This document shows, piece after piece, positions 11,747 to 26,700 of a stretch of 64,000 nucleotides of DNA. The notes under the pieces were generated by a model, which searched no databases, had not been told where the DNA came from, and saw nothing but the letters and a program-made list of their open reading frames with translations. Source of the stretch: Cheiracanthium punctorium (Eukaryota; Arthropoda; Arachnida; Araneae; Cheiracanthiidae); contig JAWZYV010019464.1 of the NCBI GenBank assembly GCA_038373885.1, positions 186,001 to 250,000 on the forward strand, given 5' to 3'. Made by a program: the position numbers and the translations under genes. Every line of letters starts with the position of its first letter. Within the stretch, counting starts at the first letter, position 1.

Positions 11747-14700
11747 TTTTTTTGTCTTCTTTCATGAGTTACATTTTTGTCTTTTGCTTTTTGCAACAGA
11801 ACAGGGGAGGGGGGGGGTCCGAGCCTTGAAATCTAGGGGGGTTGGGCACCCTTGTTTACGGCAGTGAGCACGGAGAGAAATTCCCAGACGAACAAAGAAA
11901 CTGAAATCCTTAACACATTTCAATTTTGTTGGAAAGCGTTAAAAAAATTTAAATTCTTACTTTAATGAAAGCAAACTGTCCACAGTAATTAAGATTACAT
12001 TGAGATTGCAGCTGGAAAATATTTAACTTTTATTTTATTTATTTATTTATTTTGTGTAAATAAAGGATACAATAATACGCCAACTTACGCGATTTTAAAA
12101 TCTCGATTATTCATCTTTTGTCTACTTCCAAAATAACTTCGGCTTAGCGATTTTAATAATAGCATTAGTTGTTACACATAGTATTATTTAAGATTTTATT
12201 TAACTTAAAAAAAAATATTGTTTTCTTTAGCCTCCGGCAGCAATTAAAATAATATGTATGCACATATTTATAAGCGAAATGATATCCCTACTTACACAAA
12301 TTCGGCTTACGCGTTTATCCCTCGATCCCACTATCACGTAAATTTGGGTCTACTACTGTATTATTAGTAAAAACATTCAAGAACTTGCGCTAATATAAGA
12401 ATACTAGAAGTTAAGGCTCGTTGTGTTTAACGGCCTCTGGAAAAAAACATTTCATAAAATTAAATGTTTACTCTCAATATAATTAGGTTACAACAAAAGT
12501 TTCCCGCCACCTCAAATATCGTCTGCGCCAACCGTTCGCATTGACGTGTTTGCTCATATTTTGTCGAACGATTTTTGGCATTTGGGAGATTTGTTTTAGA
12601 ACACTGTGTTGTGAAATCTGTAAAAAAATATCGTTATCATCAAACACAAGGTGTCTCTAATGGAATTATCACACTACAAGACTAAAACCACCATTTACTT
12701 TAGTTCTGTTACAAAATGTCAGCTACAGAATGTTACAGAGTCCTGTGTACTGCTTTAGATGCTACAAAAATATCATACGGGACTTTGAAGGTTTAGTACG
12801 TAAGTTCGAAAACAAGGATTATGACATTCAAGAAGCAGATAGAGCGCTCTGGCCAGCCTATTGATGTTGACGAGGACCACCTGCGAGAACTAGCGGAAGA
12901 TCAGCATTCAACCACTCGAGAGTTAGCTAAGGAGTTAGACGTTAGTGCCATGTCTATTAGTTGTTCTAGGCATCCCATAAACGTCATATACATTGTACAA
13001 GCTCAATCGCTGGGAGCCACATGAGTAAGCTCAAGCAGATAAAGACAGACATATTCAGGTATGCACCAATCTTCTCGCATTGGCGTAATTTGGCATGTAA
13101 TATTGAGGGGGGGGGATAAAATGTTTACTGTTGTAGAAAATCTAGTTTTAAATAACTGATATATGAATTTTCTTGAATTTTAGGGCCCATTGCCCTTAGT
13201 AAGTTGCATCTATGTCTGCTCGAATTTCAACGTAAGGACACAGTAGCGTATACATTTTCCCATTTCGGGGGGAGGGGTGATCCAGTATTTTAATTCTTGT
13301 TGATACTAGAGTTAATATAAATGTTTTAACATACCAGTTTTTTAATAATTTCTGTACAATTCTGGTGTATTTTGGAAACGTAAGTCTATTTCAAATGAAA
13401 CGAAATTGATGTATGCTGTTAAGACTTAAAAAATAATGCTCTCCTTCGAAATAGTCATTTTACAGTTCTTTTACAGGAGTACAGAAAATAATTCTCATAC
13501 ATTAAGGTTTATGACAGTTTAGGAATATTAATCCATTTGAAGAAAATTAATACAGTAAGAGTACAGACGTTTATAACAGGTTACTATTTATATAAAGGGT
13601 GGAAAGATGATGAAAGTTCTTTCACGGAGTCTCGCAGATTATTATTATTATTATTATTTTCTTTTTAAAATGATTCCCAAAAACTCACCAAATTTGATGA
13701 AAGAGAGAGAGTTGTGTTGGAAAGTGTTTTTTAATCGATGTTTTAGCATGATGTATGTTCCTTGTTTAGAATTATGCTGTTGAAAGTACGTTTTCCAAAG
13801 ATAGATGAGTTTGAAGAACTGCTATAAAATAAATTTACTCAAAGTTGGTGCAATTTTTTTAAATAATATTACAAATGGAACACTTCTATATCTTATACCA
13901 TTAAAAAGAGCACTCTAATGTATCACAGCACATTAAGTTTTTTTTTTTTTTTTTCCTTTATCTTATTTGTAAAATACTCCAGAACTTTTTCTATTTCTCT
14001 GATCGTTTACACTGAGGGGATTTCCGATTCAGAGGCTCCATTTCCGCCGATTGTTGAATTCCTTTCCTTTGTTCTTCCTGACAATTCACATTCCTTTTTT
14101 ATTCGGGGAGCTTTGGATGATTCCATTAACTCCCATGTTAAAATCTGTTTTACACAAGTTTGTATAACTTGCTTTTGATTCTGTTTTTGTATTTATACTT
14201 AGAAAACACGAACTTAGACTATAAGAGATCACTCTCCGTAGCTCCTTGCTGAGATTTGGGTTTTCGAAATTACATTTCAAATATGCAGCGGCGGATTTCC
14301 CATAAGGGGTAATAGGCGTACGCCTAAGGCCCCGCGATTTTGTCTTTGTTTATCAATATTTAGTGTAATGATATTGTAGTAAAAAATACACACAAAATTT
14401 TCAAAATGTAAATTTCTCATTTTCTTCTTTTCTAAAGGAAAATTTATAAATTTATTCTAAACGTAAAAAAGGGGTTTTATTTTTTCTCTGCTTCAAAATT
14501 TATTAATCTATCTAATTTATTTTAATCTACGCGTGAAAAAAAAGGTTTTTATCTTTATAATTTTTCTCTGCTTCAAAATTTATTTAAATACACGGTGTAC
14601 AAAAAGTCCCTGACACATTTCAAAATTAAATATAAAATCAACTATTTGGGTTACGAGATTGCGGTTTGTACCAAAATGCTTCCTATGATGAAAAGTTTTG

Positions 14701-17700
14701 TTTATGCAAATAAAAAAAAATAGTTCCAAATTTCACCCATAGATGGCGCTGTAGAGACAGTAAAAACAAAACTAAAACAAATATTCAGCATTTTTATTTT
14801 GTGAAGCAGATACAAACAAAACCAGCTACCAATATGTGCACCTGATGTAGCTCTAACCACATCCAAACGGTACTCAATTTCACTCCACGCATTTGGGAGC
14901 TTGTGGTTTTGATTGAATTACCTGTGGGATTTGCCTCTTCGTTTCTTCGATATCAGCTACAGGAGAGGAGTAAACTTTATCCTTCACATACCCCCACACT
15001 AAGAAATCAAGAGAGGTTAAGTCTCAAATGAAATAAGCGTTTCATTTGAGACTTAACCTCTATAAGCATAATGACTTAATGCAAGGTCAAGCAGCGCCAT
15101 CTATGGGTGAAATTCGGAACTATTTTTTTATTTGCTTAAACAAAACTTTTCATCATAGGAAGCATTTTGATACGAACCGCAATCTCGTAACCCAATCAAT
15201 TGATTTCATATTTAATTTTGAAATGTGTCAGGGACTTTTTGTACACCCTGTATATCTGTTTAAAATATATTATTTTATTTCTTTTGTTTGGTTTCTTATC
15301 AATTTTTTCTTTCCTTTATTTCTGTAGCTGTAACTGTAAAATTTGTAAAGAAAGCAAAATAACTGTTAAAAAAAATATGTTAATGGATCTACGGTTCTAC
15401 CCAGTTTGTTGCCGGAAGGTGGCGTTGCTGGATAGTAAAATCCTTCCTTTTTTATTAATATTTAAAGCCTTAATCTTAATCGGTAGGCTACTGTCAAAGG
15501 TAATATTAATATTGTAATTGCGGTAAATATGTTCACATAAAATTATGTGTGAGGGTCATCAGAGAATTAAATCTTGAAATTTCCAGCCCCCCCCCCAAGT
15601 TTTTCTTTGTGTAATGCTCAAACTGTTAGAATATTGTCCTTGAATGGATGTTCTTTGATTCTGACATTGCTGGGGGGGAAAAATTCTATATGTGAAGTAG
15701 GTCCTTGCAGAAATTCATAAGCATAGCGTGACTGTTTTTTTTTTGTTTTTTTTTTTCTAACGAAAATTTCCTATAGATAATACCTGAATTTCTAACTTAT
15801 CAGGATGTAACAATAAGTATCAACTAAAGATCAGTCTGCTTCAGTATCAGCTTGAGCTAATTATTTTCGTGTTTCTTTATATTTTAAACAAATATTTTTT
15901 GCACTAAACATAAAAGGATTCTTTTTTTAAATATTTATTCCGATAACAGTTAAAATATATAATCCATTGTTGTTTACTTTTAAAAAAATGTTAATGAAAA
16001 TTCTTTCTTAAATTACGTAAATACATATCAATGTATTTTGAAACTATTGAAATCAGTAAAAACTTAGATGCACAGTAGAAAAAAAAAGCCTTTTTAGTCC
16101 ACTTCTGCTGTTTGTGTATTTAGAACTTGTGAACATACAAAATTAAGGGACTTCTCTATCCTTCGAAAGAAAATAACACCGCAATGTATTTTTATAGAGA
16201 AAACTGCCTTTTAAAATTCAAGGACTTAGAACGAACTATGTATACTTATACCATTCTTTATCTCCTTCATTCTAAAAACGTTTATCTAATTTTTTTGTAG
16301 TACAGAGTTTCTTCAATTCAATTAAAGAAAATTATTTTTTAAACTAGAAAATTTTAATTTTTTTTAAACTAGTCAACTTTATAATTAAAACTAATAGTCT
16401 GAGCTATTTGTATCTAAAATTTGAGGGAAGGGAATAGGCGTACAAAAGAAAATTTAATCATCAAATTTGGGAAGTAAAAATGAAAACGAACTCGTGACTC
16501 TGCATGTAATTGATGTCCAGTGCCCCGTTATCTTTAAATCCGCCCCTGCAAATATGTAAATATTGGAAATCGAGTGAACTGCAACGCTCTCCGTAAAGTG
16601 TTAAGAAAGAGATTTCGGGTACAAAGAAAATCCTGTGCAAAGAGAAACGGTACTCAGTTCACCATGAAGAATATCAACATTTTTTTCTGCTTATCATTTG
16701 AAAACACGATGCGGAGGGCACACAGTAAAAAGGCGCTAAATATAACGCTTATCGCAAGGCGTACGACCTTCTTGTCTTTTTTTCTCGAGATTCTCAACTC
16801 GTGTTGAAATGCTGAGCTGTGCCAGAAAATATTGACGTTAAGACTAAGGTGACCAAACGCCCCCGATTTCAGTAGTGTTTCTGTTTGTCCCCAAAATTGA
16901 AATAGCAATTGGGGATGAAATTTTCAGTCTAATAATTATATCGTTCCAAATTTTAAAAAAATAATAATAATCAACCATGTTTCTTCCATTTTAAGATTGT
17001 TAATGAAGTAATAGTTGACCAATTAACAGCTTATTTGAGAAGAAAGTGGAATGAATAAAATGCCTCCAAATTTGGTTTAAGAATTGGGGACACCACGCAG
17101 ATTTGTCCCCAATTCTATGCTAAAAAAAATCTGGTCATCTCAAGACGGGAGTCACTCGCTTAAACAGTGGGGTATCTTTGATGAGGGAAAGGGGGAAGGG
17201 CGGTCAATTGAGGGACCATCCCTGCGTTCAACAAGCACACTTGGACTTCAATATTAGTTGAGTTGCTAAGAGAGTTAACACTGAATCCAAGGTTTAACTT
17301 GAGCACTCTTGTTATTGAGAAGACGCAGCTATTGTGACCAGAGAGTAGAAATGAACTAGACAGCGCATCGCTTTTCAAAGCCCGTTCGAAAAGTGGGGAA
17401 TCAATAAACCATGTGACTTGCGGGACCCGATTTTTGAAGAATCGCGGACATGTCCCCGATTTTGAAACAAAACTGGGGACATTTATAATTAATGAAATAA
17501 TCAACAGTAATTTAATTAAAAAAACAACCCAGTAATTAAAAATTGTCCCCAGTTTCTGTTTTACATTTTGGGGATAATTTGAAAAACGTCCTGAAATTGG
17601 GGACTGTCCCCGGAAAATGGGGACGTTTGGTCACCCGGGGCCTTCGCAATTAGTAACGGGTCTGCGCGTGTATTTTGATGAGCCATCCAAAGAGGCCTAC

Positions 17701-20700
17701 GGTTGCTCGAGTCTTCACGTATACATCAGGCATTTCTTTAGCTTCCCAGTGCTTTCAAACGTTATTTAATGTAGTTTTAAGTAGTAATTGTGTTACTAAT
17801 TCAAGTACGAACTCATGATTAATTTGTTTGCTATGATACATATTTACATAAAGAAAATAGATGCATATAATTTGAAGGAAAAACAAAGTAGCGCTTACTC
17901 TCATGATTCACGATTGCTTATTTTAGTTTCACAAGTGGATATTTCATATACTTTAAAATAACTAAATACACAAATGAGAAAGACATTTTTATAATAAATA
18001 TTTCATGAACGTAGTCGTATTTCTTACGTTATTTTAAACAATTCAAGATTAATCTTTAACAAATGATGTATTAAAGCGCATTTCAGTGTTTTCGGGATAT
18101 CCTGTATATTGGAGACAATTGATAAAACACGCTCTATAGCGCAATCCCCGAATTAATTATTCTTAATTAAGGCATTTCATGTAGTATATATTATTCTTTT
18201 GTCGCTTTCTCAATCGAACTTAGGAATTGAGCAAGCATAATGAACGCTTGTACAAAATATTAACTACATTTGAAGTTTCTGTATAAACGGTCAAAAATCA
18301 ATAATTTATAATTTACTGTATTTCTGCACTGTACCAGATGTAGGTCTTAATCACATAATCAAGGCATATATAACTGATAAATAACATTTTCAATTGGCAA
18401 AATTAAATTGTCTAAATAGTATCGCAACGTCATGCTTATTTACAAGAATAAAAACTACTAAAGTAATAAGATTTCTGATTAAAATAATTTATAAATAACA
18501 CATGAGTAATTATCCAGTAAACATGATTTACATACATATTTTAAAAATTTCTAAATACATTATAAGCGTTCACTTACCTTTACATTCAGAGCAAAATGTT
18601 CGAATTTTAGGATAAATTTTCATGAAAGAAAATGGCGCAAGATTCACAAAACGATTACCTACATCTAAAGTTCTTTAGTACGACAAAAGTATAAAAAAAA
18701 TTGTTTTAAAATAATAAAATAATATAACATTTATAATACTTAGAATAATAAAATAGAATACTGTGACTGGGGAAAACAGGCCTCAATGATAAACTCATTT
18801 TTAGGGATGGCAACTCATAAGCAGGCCCGTTGCTTAACGATGGCCCAGGGTCACCTTAGCTATATCTAAGGTGACCACATTTTCGAACGTAGAATTGAGG
18901 ACATGTCCCGAATTCTGAAACAAATTTGAGGACATTTTATGATTAATGAAATAATTAACAGTAATCTAATTAAAAAAGAAAATTAAAAATTGGCCTCAAT
19001 TGCATCTTTACATTTTGAGGACAAATCTCAAAAAACACACAAAAATTGGGGACTGTCCTCGAAAATTGGGGACGTATGGTCACCTTAGTTATATCGCTAT
19101 ATTTGGCGAGTGGTAAGTGCAAATTACAAGCAAAATGTACTCTCAACATGCGCATTACAAACCCTCTTGGCGTAAGAAAAAAGTATCGCCAAGACTTAGT
19201 ACACCCTTCAAAAAAAGGTACTGGAGCAAGAGAGAAATTTCCTACGTTGGTTTCGTATATTAAAAATTACTTATCATAGAATATGAATTAGGGTATGTAT
19301 AAATATGATTTTCCAGATTTCTATCAAGTTGTAAGTTTTTCAAAAACTCAATTATTATTCGCAAATCTAAAATTGGAAATTTCTCTCTTGCTCGAATACT
19401 TTTTTTGGAGGGTGTAGATGTGGATGCATTGAAATATTCTTCATTTATAAAAGCATGCTTTAAAAATATGGGAGAAAAACCACTCTCCTGTGAAATGTTA
19501 TTCCAGAACCTTTCACGAATCATAAATTGCATCCGTATGCAGAATAGCTATGAAGCATTTTTTCCTAAAAATTTAACGACGAAAACGGAAATAAGCGCAC
19601 AAGCACTCCAAAGAAAACGGAGGAAAGTTGGATGCTCATGGATGATGCGCGTGAGATCTAGCCACAAGTCATGTGATTTAACCCTTTGAAGCGCAACCCT
19701 TTCCCAATGCTGAAAAAAGGGCAGCCGTTGCCATCGCTCGACTAAACTACCAGCAAGATGGTGGACGATCGAAACGTTCATCGCGTGCTGCAGATCGCGA
19801 GACCCTTTTTAGAAGACAGCTGGCTGTGCCGGGCACAGCCAGCTGGCAACGGCTGCCCCTTTTTTCAGCATTGGGCAATCTGTCCAGCTTTTTTCGCATG
19901 CTTACATTTTTCAGCAGATGCCAGTGCTGTTAAAAATAATCGTGACCGTTTTTTTAAGGGAAATGACGTGCTAAAAAGTAAAGGATTCTCGTGAGACCTA
20001 TGTCACCCGCAACTATTTTTTATAGAAATCCAATCTATTCTTCGTGACTGGCAACAGTCAAAACGTCAGAGTTGGGTGTTCCCAGAGCGGGAACACTGCG
20101 CGTTAAAGGTTTAACTAGAGCTATCAAGAGCTTTCAGTGTACCTAGTTAACTGCTTAAAGCAAGTCATAGCGACTTTTAAAATATAATTTTGATTGAAAA
20201 AAACCAACCTCCTATTTTAAAAAATAATGAATACGTTTAAATCTTTTCTTGACGTTTTAACAAGAGCGAAAGCGCTCTCTTTTCCTTATATCTGCTGTGT
20301 GGTTGGATTAGTGTTGCTTGCCAGATCGGGTCTTCGAATGTTCCGGTTGATATCAGCGTTGTGCTTGCACAAAATTATATTTTTAAAAGATGACCGATCT
20401 TCTTGAAAAAACTCTGCTTATTCCAGTTTAAAATGTTTCGCCATACTTATCACACTCTCTTTACCCTCATATCACTGGGATAGTTTTGGAAAGAAACATA
20501 TATATACAAAAAATAAACTTCATTTTAAAAAAAATCCACCAATTCGGTTATTTTCACAAAGTATTGGTCAGATTTGAGGGAACATAACTAATAAGCTAGA
20601 ACGGATAATTTCGGGTTGATAAATACAGGGTGTTTCTAAATTAGTTTTACAAAATTTTTGGAGGGGTAGGATACACCAAGACGATTCAGAATCACATAGC

Positions 20701-23700
20701 AATGCGGGTTGGGAAACGTCGTCTTCATGTACCTGCTAATGATCACCTTAGAAGAAGTGTTAAAGTAATAGTAAATTTTCCGACCATGGTTTTTCAAAAA
20801 CTAATCCATCTTTCACCGATTGCACTTGATAAAAATTGTTAATTCAGAATTTTTTCTTTCATTACATTGATGAAATTCTCGGATCCATTGTTTATGAAAC
20901 TTGGTTAAGAAATGAGACGCACACTTCAACGCTTCTTACAAAGTGATTATTAACAGGTCCTGAAGACGTTTCCGACCCCTCATTGCTACGTGATTCTGAA
21001 CCGTCTTGGTGTATCCTACCCCTCCTAAATGTTTGTAAAACTAATTTCGAATCACCCTGCATATATATATATGTATATATATACAGGGTGTCCCTTTATG
21101 ATTGGGACAAACTTTAAGGAGAGGTAGTGCACATAATAAGGAATGGAAATCACATAGCAATATGGGGTCAAAAACGCCATTTTCTCTCCCCTGTTAATAA
21201 TCACTTTGGGAAAAGAGCTGTAGTGTCTGTTTAATTTTTTAACCAAGTTTCATCGACCATGAGCTTGCCTCCAAAAATTTTATCTGTAAAATTAAATAAA
21301 ATTTGTAAACTATTAGTTTTAGTCACGTGTTTCCTGCGAAAAATACATTAGTTTTTGACGAACAACGGTCGTAAAGTTCACTATTATTTGAGCACTGCTT
21401 CTGAATTGATTATTACAAGCTACATGAAGACGACGTTTCCGACCCCCGTTGCTACGTGACTCTGAATCCTTATTACCTGCCCTACTTCCTCTAAAAGTTT
21501 ATCCTAATAATTATGGGACACCCTGTATACATATATATTTAATTCATAACATTGGTACATAAAGGTTTAAAATTGTATGCTAGTAAAATTGAGTTTTGTA
21601 AATATTTTACCCTGGCTGAGAGAGTCTGATTTGAGGTGATACTGAAATTGATAAACAAGGTACTTTTTTTTTTCAGTGTACCTAGTTAAATTGAGTAAAG
21701 CAAGTCATAGCAAGCTTAAAGCTCGTCATAGCAACTTTAAAAATATAATTTCTATTGAAAAAAAATCGACCTCCTATTTTAAAAATTAATGAATACATTT
21801 AAAGCGAAGATTTTTGTTGAAATCTTCAGTTGAAATAGTTCAATTTTAGATATTAACTTAGATAATCCAGAGTATAATTTGAAGTTGATAGACATTTAGC
21901 TATATTTCTATATTATTGTTATTATTACTCTAAATGAGGCACACTCTTTTGTTTGGGGGGGGGGTGTTCAACTTGGACATTTGCTACCAGTTGGCGAGAT
22001 GAAGTATTACCCAAGCTCTTCCACAAATTTGTTTACTTAATTGTCTTACAACATCCTGATAGGTATACAGGGACTGATTTCCGGTGGGGAATTCGGAACA
22101 AGCGCCCAGGCCCCCAAATTATTCTTTAAGCTTAAAATTTTTCAAATTTTGATTTTTAATTTAAAGTAAGCGACAAATAAATTAATTTTATGAAAAAATA
22201 ATAATTCTGTTACTATTTCGTAGTTCTAACATAATATCACACCTTTTTTAGCTAAATGGTATCTAATGTTCTAAAGTGAGACTAAAATGGTCTAAAATGA
22301 GACTAACATGATCCCAGGCAATTATTTAGCTCAAACTTATAATTTAGGCTTAGCCTAATGTGATGTAAGCTGATCATAAGGAAGCCATAGAGCTGATTTT
22401 CAATTGGAACAGATGAAACGAAACAGCTTCCTTATGGAATAAAGTGAAGATTTATCCCACTATAAGTAAACGTTCCTTTCATTCCCAGGTTATAGATATT
22501 TTCAAAACCTCAGAGTCCCGAAGATGCGCCCGAAATTTCATTCCCCCTTGAGAAATTTCCCCTTCTTTTAAGGACGATCAGTAACCAAGCTGTTCTCGCC
22601 TTTTCCACGTACGCGTGAAATGGGAAGAATAGTTCATTGTTAGGACTACCCCCCCCCCCGGTAATTGAGAAGACAGCAGAGAGGGAGGGGATTATCGCTG
22701 ACACTGAGGTGTCGTGCTCGTAACGTACGTGCTCATAGCGTACACCCCATTAAAGGTGCTTGTAGCGTACATGGTGCTCGTAGCGTACATCTACCCCGGC
22801 ACATGTTTTCGTTTTCACCACAGCAAATCCGACTAAATGTAGACTTACTTTAATAGCGGCCATTTTAGTCCACAAAATCGTAGTTTAGTAAACAATAATA
22901 CACGAGAAAAAAAAAAAAAACCACCTTCTAGCAAGAAAATTGAGTTGCTGGTCATCCTATTGAAAGCAATGGGGATTTTGGACATACTGATCGTTTAACG
23001 TTGTTGTTCTCTTGTTTAAAGGTGTGCAAGCAATCTGTGTACATAATTTATTATAGTAGAAACCTCTTAAAATGATAAAAAAAAAAGCATCATTTAAAAA
23101 TATATTGCTATTTAAACTATTACTTTTTCTATCTGTATAAATGTCTTCCTCTTGCTGCGTTCCCAACTGAAAGTCAAGCTATAAGAAAGAAAAAAAGTGT
23201 AAAAGCATTGGCGGTTTTACGGGGAGGGGGGAGTAAGGGGGGTAACTACCCCTCCCAGGATTTTGAAAAGGGAAGTGAAAAATAATTCTGCATAGGAAAT
23301 TCACAATCGCAAGTTTCAGAGCCCGAGCCCGTCTCATTTTAGTAGCATAGAATTATACACTTAGAAGCGAAAAGCCTACCTGATCGCTGTGCCAAAGATG
23401 ATGCAGAAAATTACTGTAGTACATGTGCCACACTAACTGCAAATATTTAAAAACCAACGTCCTTTTTAAAAGTATTTTAAGACAATTTTTAAAACATTTA
23501 AAGACAATTTTTAAAACATTTAAATACAATTTTTAAAACATAAAATATTTTAATTCTTTTGTAACAATGTTCGAAGCTTTTCAGATCTAAATCTTCGGGT
23601 CGCTTTGGGAGGCTTTAGCCCCATAGCCCCCTCCGTGGGTGCGCCTATGATACTGTTAATTATTACTTTATTAATTATTCAGTTGTTACTCCGTTAATTG

Positions 23701-26700
23701 CATTTGTTAAACAAGTTATTATAAAATGATTAATATATTCATCATTTAAAAAATTAATATTACATCATATCACTCCTTCCTTGGTACTTGAAAGAGTCTG
23801 CCACTGCACCGATATTAACAAGTATTTAAAATTTTTGTAATGTACCATCTGAGACTTTCATGAATATAATAATGGGCAATTGTCTTATGGGTTACTAGCA
23901 GACCCGCACGGCGTTGCTCGTGAACCCCTTAAATTATGCGAATTACAAAATCTGACATGTAAACTGCAACTCCAGATTAGTACTCTAGGCCGCAATTATA
24001 AAACAGAATGTGCAGATAATGGTTCCAGAGTTTCAGGTACGTACTTACAAACGCACCACTAAAAACAACTCACTGCTGTGACGTCACACATTTCTCCCAT
24101 TTGAAAAAACGGAAGGGGAGTTTCGCATAGTATTCGAATGGCAGAACAATTTTTCACAAAATAATTTTTTAAACCATACTTTTTAAGTAGTTTTTTAAAA
24201 AAATTGGCCAGGTATTCTAAAAGGAATAGATATAGATGAAGAAAAATCCTAACTAATATTATAAATGCGAAAGTGAGTTTGTTTGTTTGTTTGTTTATGA
24301 CGCTTTCACGCCTAAACCGCTGAATCGGTTAGGATGCATTTTGGTTTAGATATAGAGGGGACCCTGGAGTTGGTTATAGGCTAATTAGAATTTTAGATTT
24401 TTAATTACTTTTTTAATTATTAATTAAAAACCGTTTTTACATTGCCATGGTTGGCAAGTTTCGCCCGTATCAAATGATTCATGTTTTGAGCTAACAAGAA
24501 TGCTATTACTTCAATAAATAAGCGCGCGTGCATCTGAAAAACATTAAATACCAAGGATATTACGCCAGTTTTATGCCAAAGCTATCTATCTGTAATAATA
24601 AAAATGAATGTTCTCCAGACAAATCTACAGAAAGCAGAGCTTTGAAAATTTGAGCATGATTGAGCCCATAACTTCGGTAAAGTGTACCTGAGGCTCAAAA
24701 TTTTGAAATTTTAACTACTTTTCAAACTATTAATTAAAAGCCGTTTTATCGCCCGCACAAAATGATTTATGCTTTTGAAATAAAGCAGAAATTCGATTTG
24801 CAAAATCACATGCATTTGAAAAAAAGGAAATTATGTTGATTTTACGCCAAATTAAAAAGCATAAGTAAAGAAAGGGGTACTTACGTATTATCCCGGCGGT
24901 CCGCCAAGACAAGCGATTTTTTGCCGAAATAAATGCCGGGCACATGAAATTATTAATGGTTTTGAATACGATTGGCAACAGTTTGGCAACCCATTTGACG
25001 ATAAAACAGTTTGGCGGGAATGACCGCTGGGATAATACGTAAGTACCAAGAAAAATCCAGATGTGTTTCTTAAAGTTCATAAATTTCCAAATCCTACCAA
25101 TAATATAAATGTGTACGTTTGTGTGTTTGGATGTTTTTGACTGAATCACACAAAAATGGTTGAACGGATTTGAAAAAATTTGTAATGAAAATAGCTTATG
25201 CCCTGGATTAACATACAGGCAGCCTTTCAAGCATATAGCATAAATAATTCTTTATGACACTCAAAATAATTCTAATGCATTGCGCTCTATGGGCATTTTT
25301 TAGCTACTAAACTGATTCTAAAACTTTTTCACTGATTAAAAGTTACATTATTCCTGAGTATCATTGTTTGTTTTTGGATTAAGACCGATTGACTGCACTA
25401 GGGTCCTAGGCCTATATGGAAAATTCCTCTGTGGGGGATTTTCTAAGGGATCCTAGCCCGTACTTATGCGGGGTTTTTTAGAGAACCACAGAAAACTGGG
25501 AGCGGTTAGGCCGACAGGCGCGACCAGGGTTTGAATCTGGCGCCTCCCCCCTTGCAGTTTTGAGAGCAGAACTTCTTAGACACTGGTGGCATCCTAAGTG
25601 TTATAGGCTACCTTTAATGCATATATCACAGATAGTTCTTTTACAGGGATGCTAATAAGAATTACATTACGCTCTATGTGCATCTCTGTAAGTACTGAAC
25701 CGATTCCTAAACTTTTTTTACTGATAGTAAGCTATACTATTCTTGAGTATTATAGGCTAAAATTCATGCAGGTAGCATAAATAGTTCCTTTACAGGAACA
25801 CTCAAAATAATTCTAATACATTACGCTTTCTGGGTATCTCTGTAACTACAGAACCGATTCTCAAACTTTTTCACTAATAGAAAGCTGCTCTATTCCTGAT
25901 TAACATGGACTAAAATTCATGCATATAGCATAAATATTTCTTTTACAAAACAGTTCGCAAATACTGTTATAACTGTCTCTATTCGCCAAATGCCTGAAAA
26001 AAAATCAAAATTTAGTAACTCTGTGCATATTCTCTTATTTTAAATGAAGTATACTACCATGCATTATACTTCATTTGAAACAAGTAAAAAGCAAATAATG
26101 TTTAAATGCAGTTCCTTTTGTCGCAACAATATTTGTTATTCACACATGCTACATTTCTGTCGGGACCTAATTCTAAAGCCGACGCGGACGAAGTCGCGGG
26201 TAGCAGCTAGTAATATTAATATTATTGAATTATGCCATTTCACTTTGCATCGTGATTCAATAATCAATTTTATGCTGTTATAACAGCTCTCTTTGTATGG
26301 TGTGATATGGAAGTTGCTTTGCAGGGTATAAGAAAGTTTTCGTAAGAGGGGTCCCGCAATGAAGCTTTTACCTTGGGCCTCCCATTCCTGCAAATCGGTC
26401 CCTGTTGGTATATACTCAGGCCCAGCGTGTTGCGTTAAATGCTGGGACACAGAGAGAGCATTTACGTTTTCTTTTATACGTATGAAAGTTTTTTCTTCCC
26501 TTCATATGTGGAAGTTTTCTTTTTATGTACAAAAAAAAGTAATCATGCTTGTTTGTCAATCCTTACAGGTCAGTTTGACGCAAACTTCACGCTGCAGAAT
26601 GTGTGGGGCAGACTGCAGTCCGATTCGAGATCCATCATACAGTGCCTCAGCGATACCAACTACAAGAAAATCAAATTCTCGAGAAAACTGGATACTGGGC

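Larger units (their letters stand above)
14286..16548. mobile_element. Non-autonomous hAT element, 2.26 kb
   Basis: The ends CAGCGGCGGATTT and AAATCCGCCCCTG are flanked by the exact 8-bp duplication CAAATATG (14278-14285 and 16549-16556). No hAT transposase is left. A Tc1/mariner-like element (14591-15250) is nested in its left part. Confidence 0.85.
24248..26211 (+). mobile_element. Helitron-like element
   Basis: The start TCCTAACTAATATTATAAAT and the end GCAGCTAG/T, preceded by the hairpin-forming GACGCGGACGAAGTCGCGG, fit a Helitron (5' TC, 3' hairpin plus CTAG, inserted between A and T). A minus-strand 3' terminus of similar type lies at 23894-23921. No Rep/helicase is present. A hAT MITE (24876-25047) and an internal tandem array (about 25195-25960) lie within. 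Confidence 0.6.

Noticed and set aside
17160..17504. 114-codon minus-strand frame as a gene
   Set aside because: It overlaps the TAAGGTGACCA-type element, and its start codes for repeat phrases; no domain.
19405..19994. Several 77-94 codon frames on both strands
   Set aside because: They fall in and beside the palindromic piggyBac-type MITE, whose mirrored arms create mirrored open frames.
21061..21083. TA repeat as a promoter TATA box
   Set aside because: A simple repeat between two MITEs in an intron.
25480..25560. tRNA-like sequence with CCAGGGTTTGAATCTGG
   Set aside because: Only a T-arm-like hairpin is seen; no D arm, anticodon arm or acceptor stem could be drawn.
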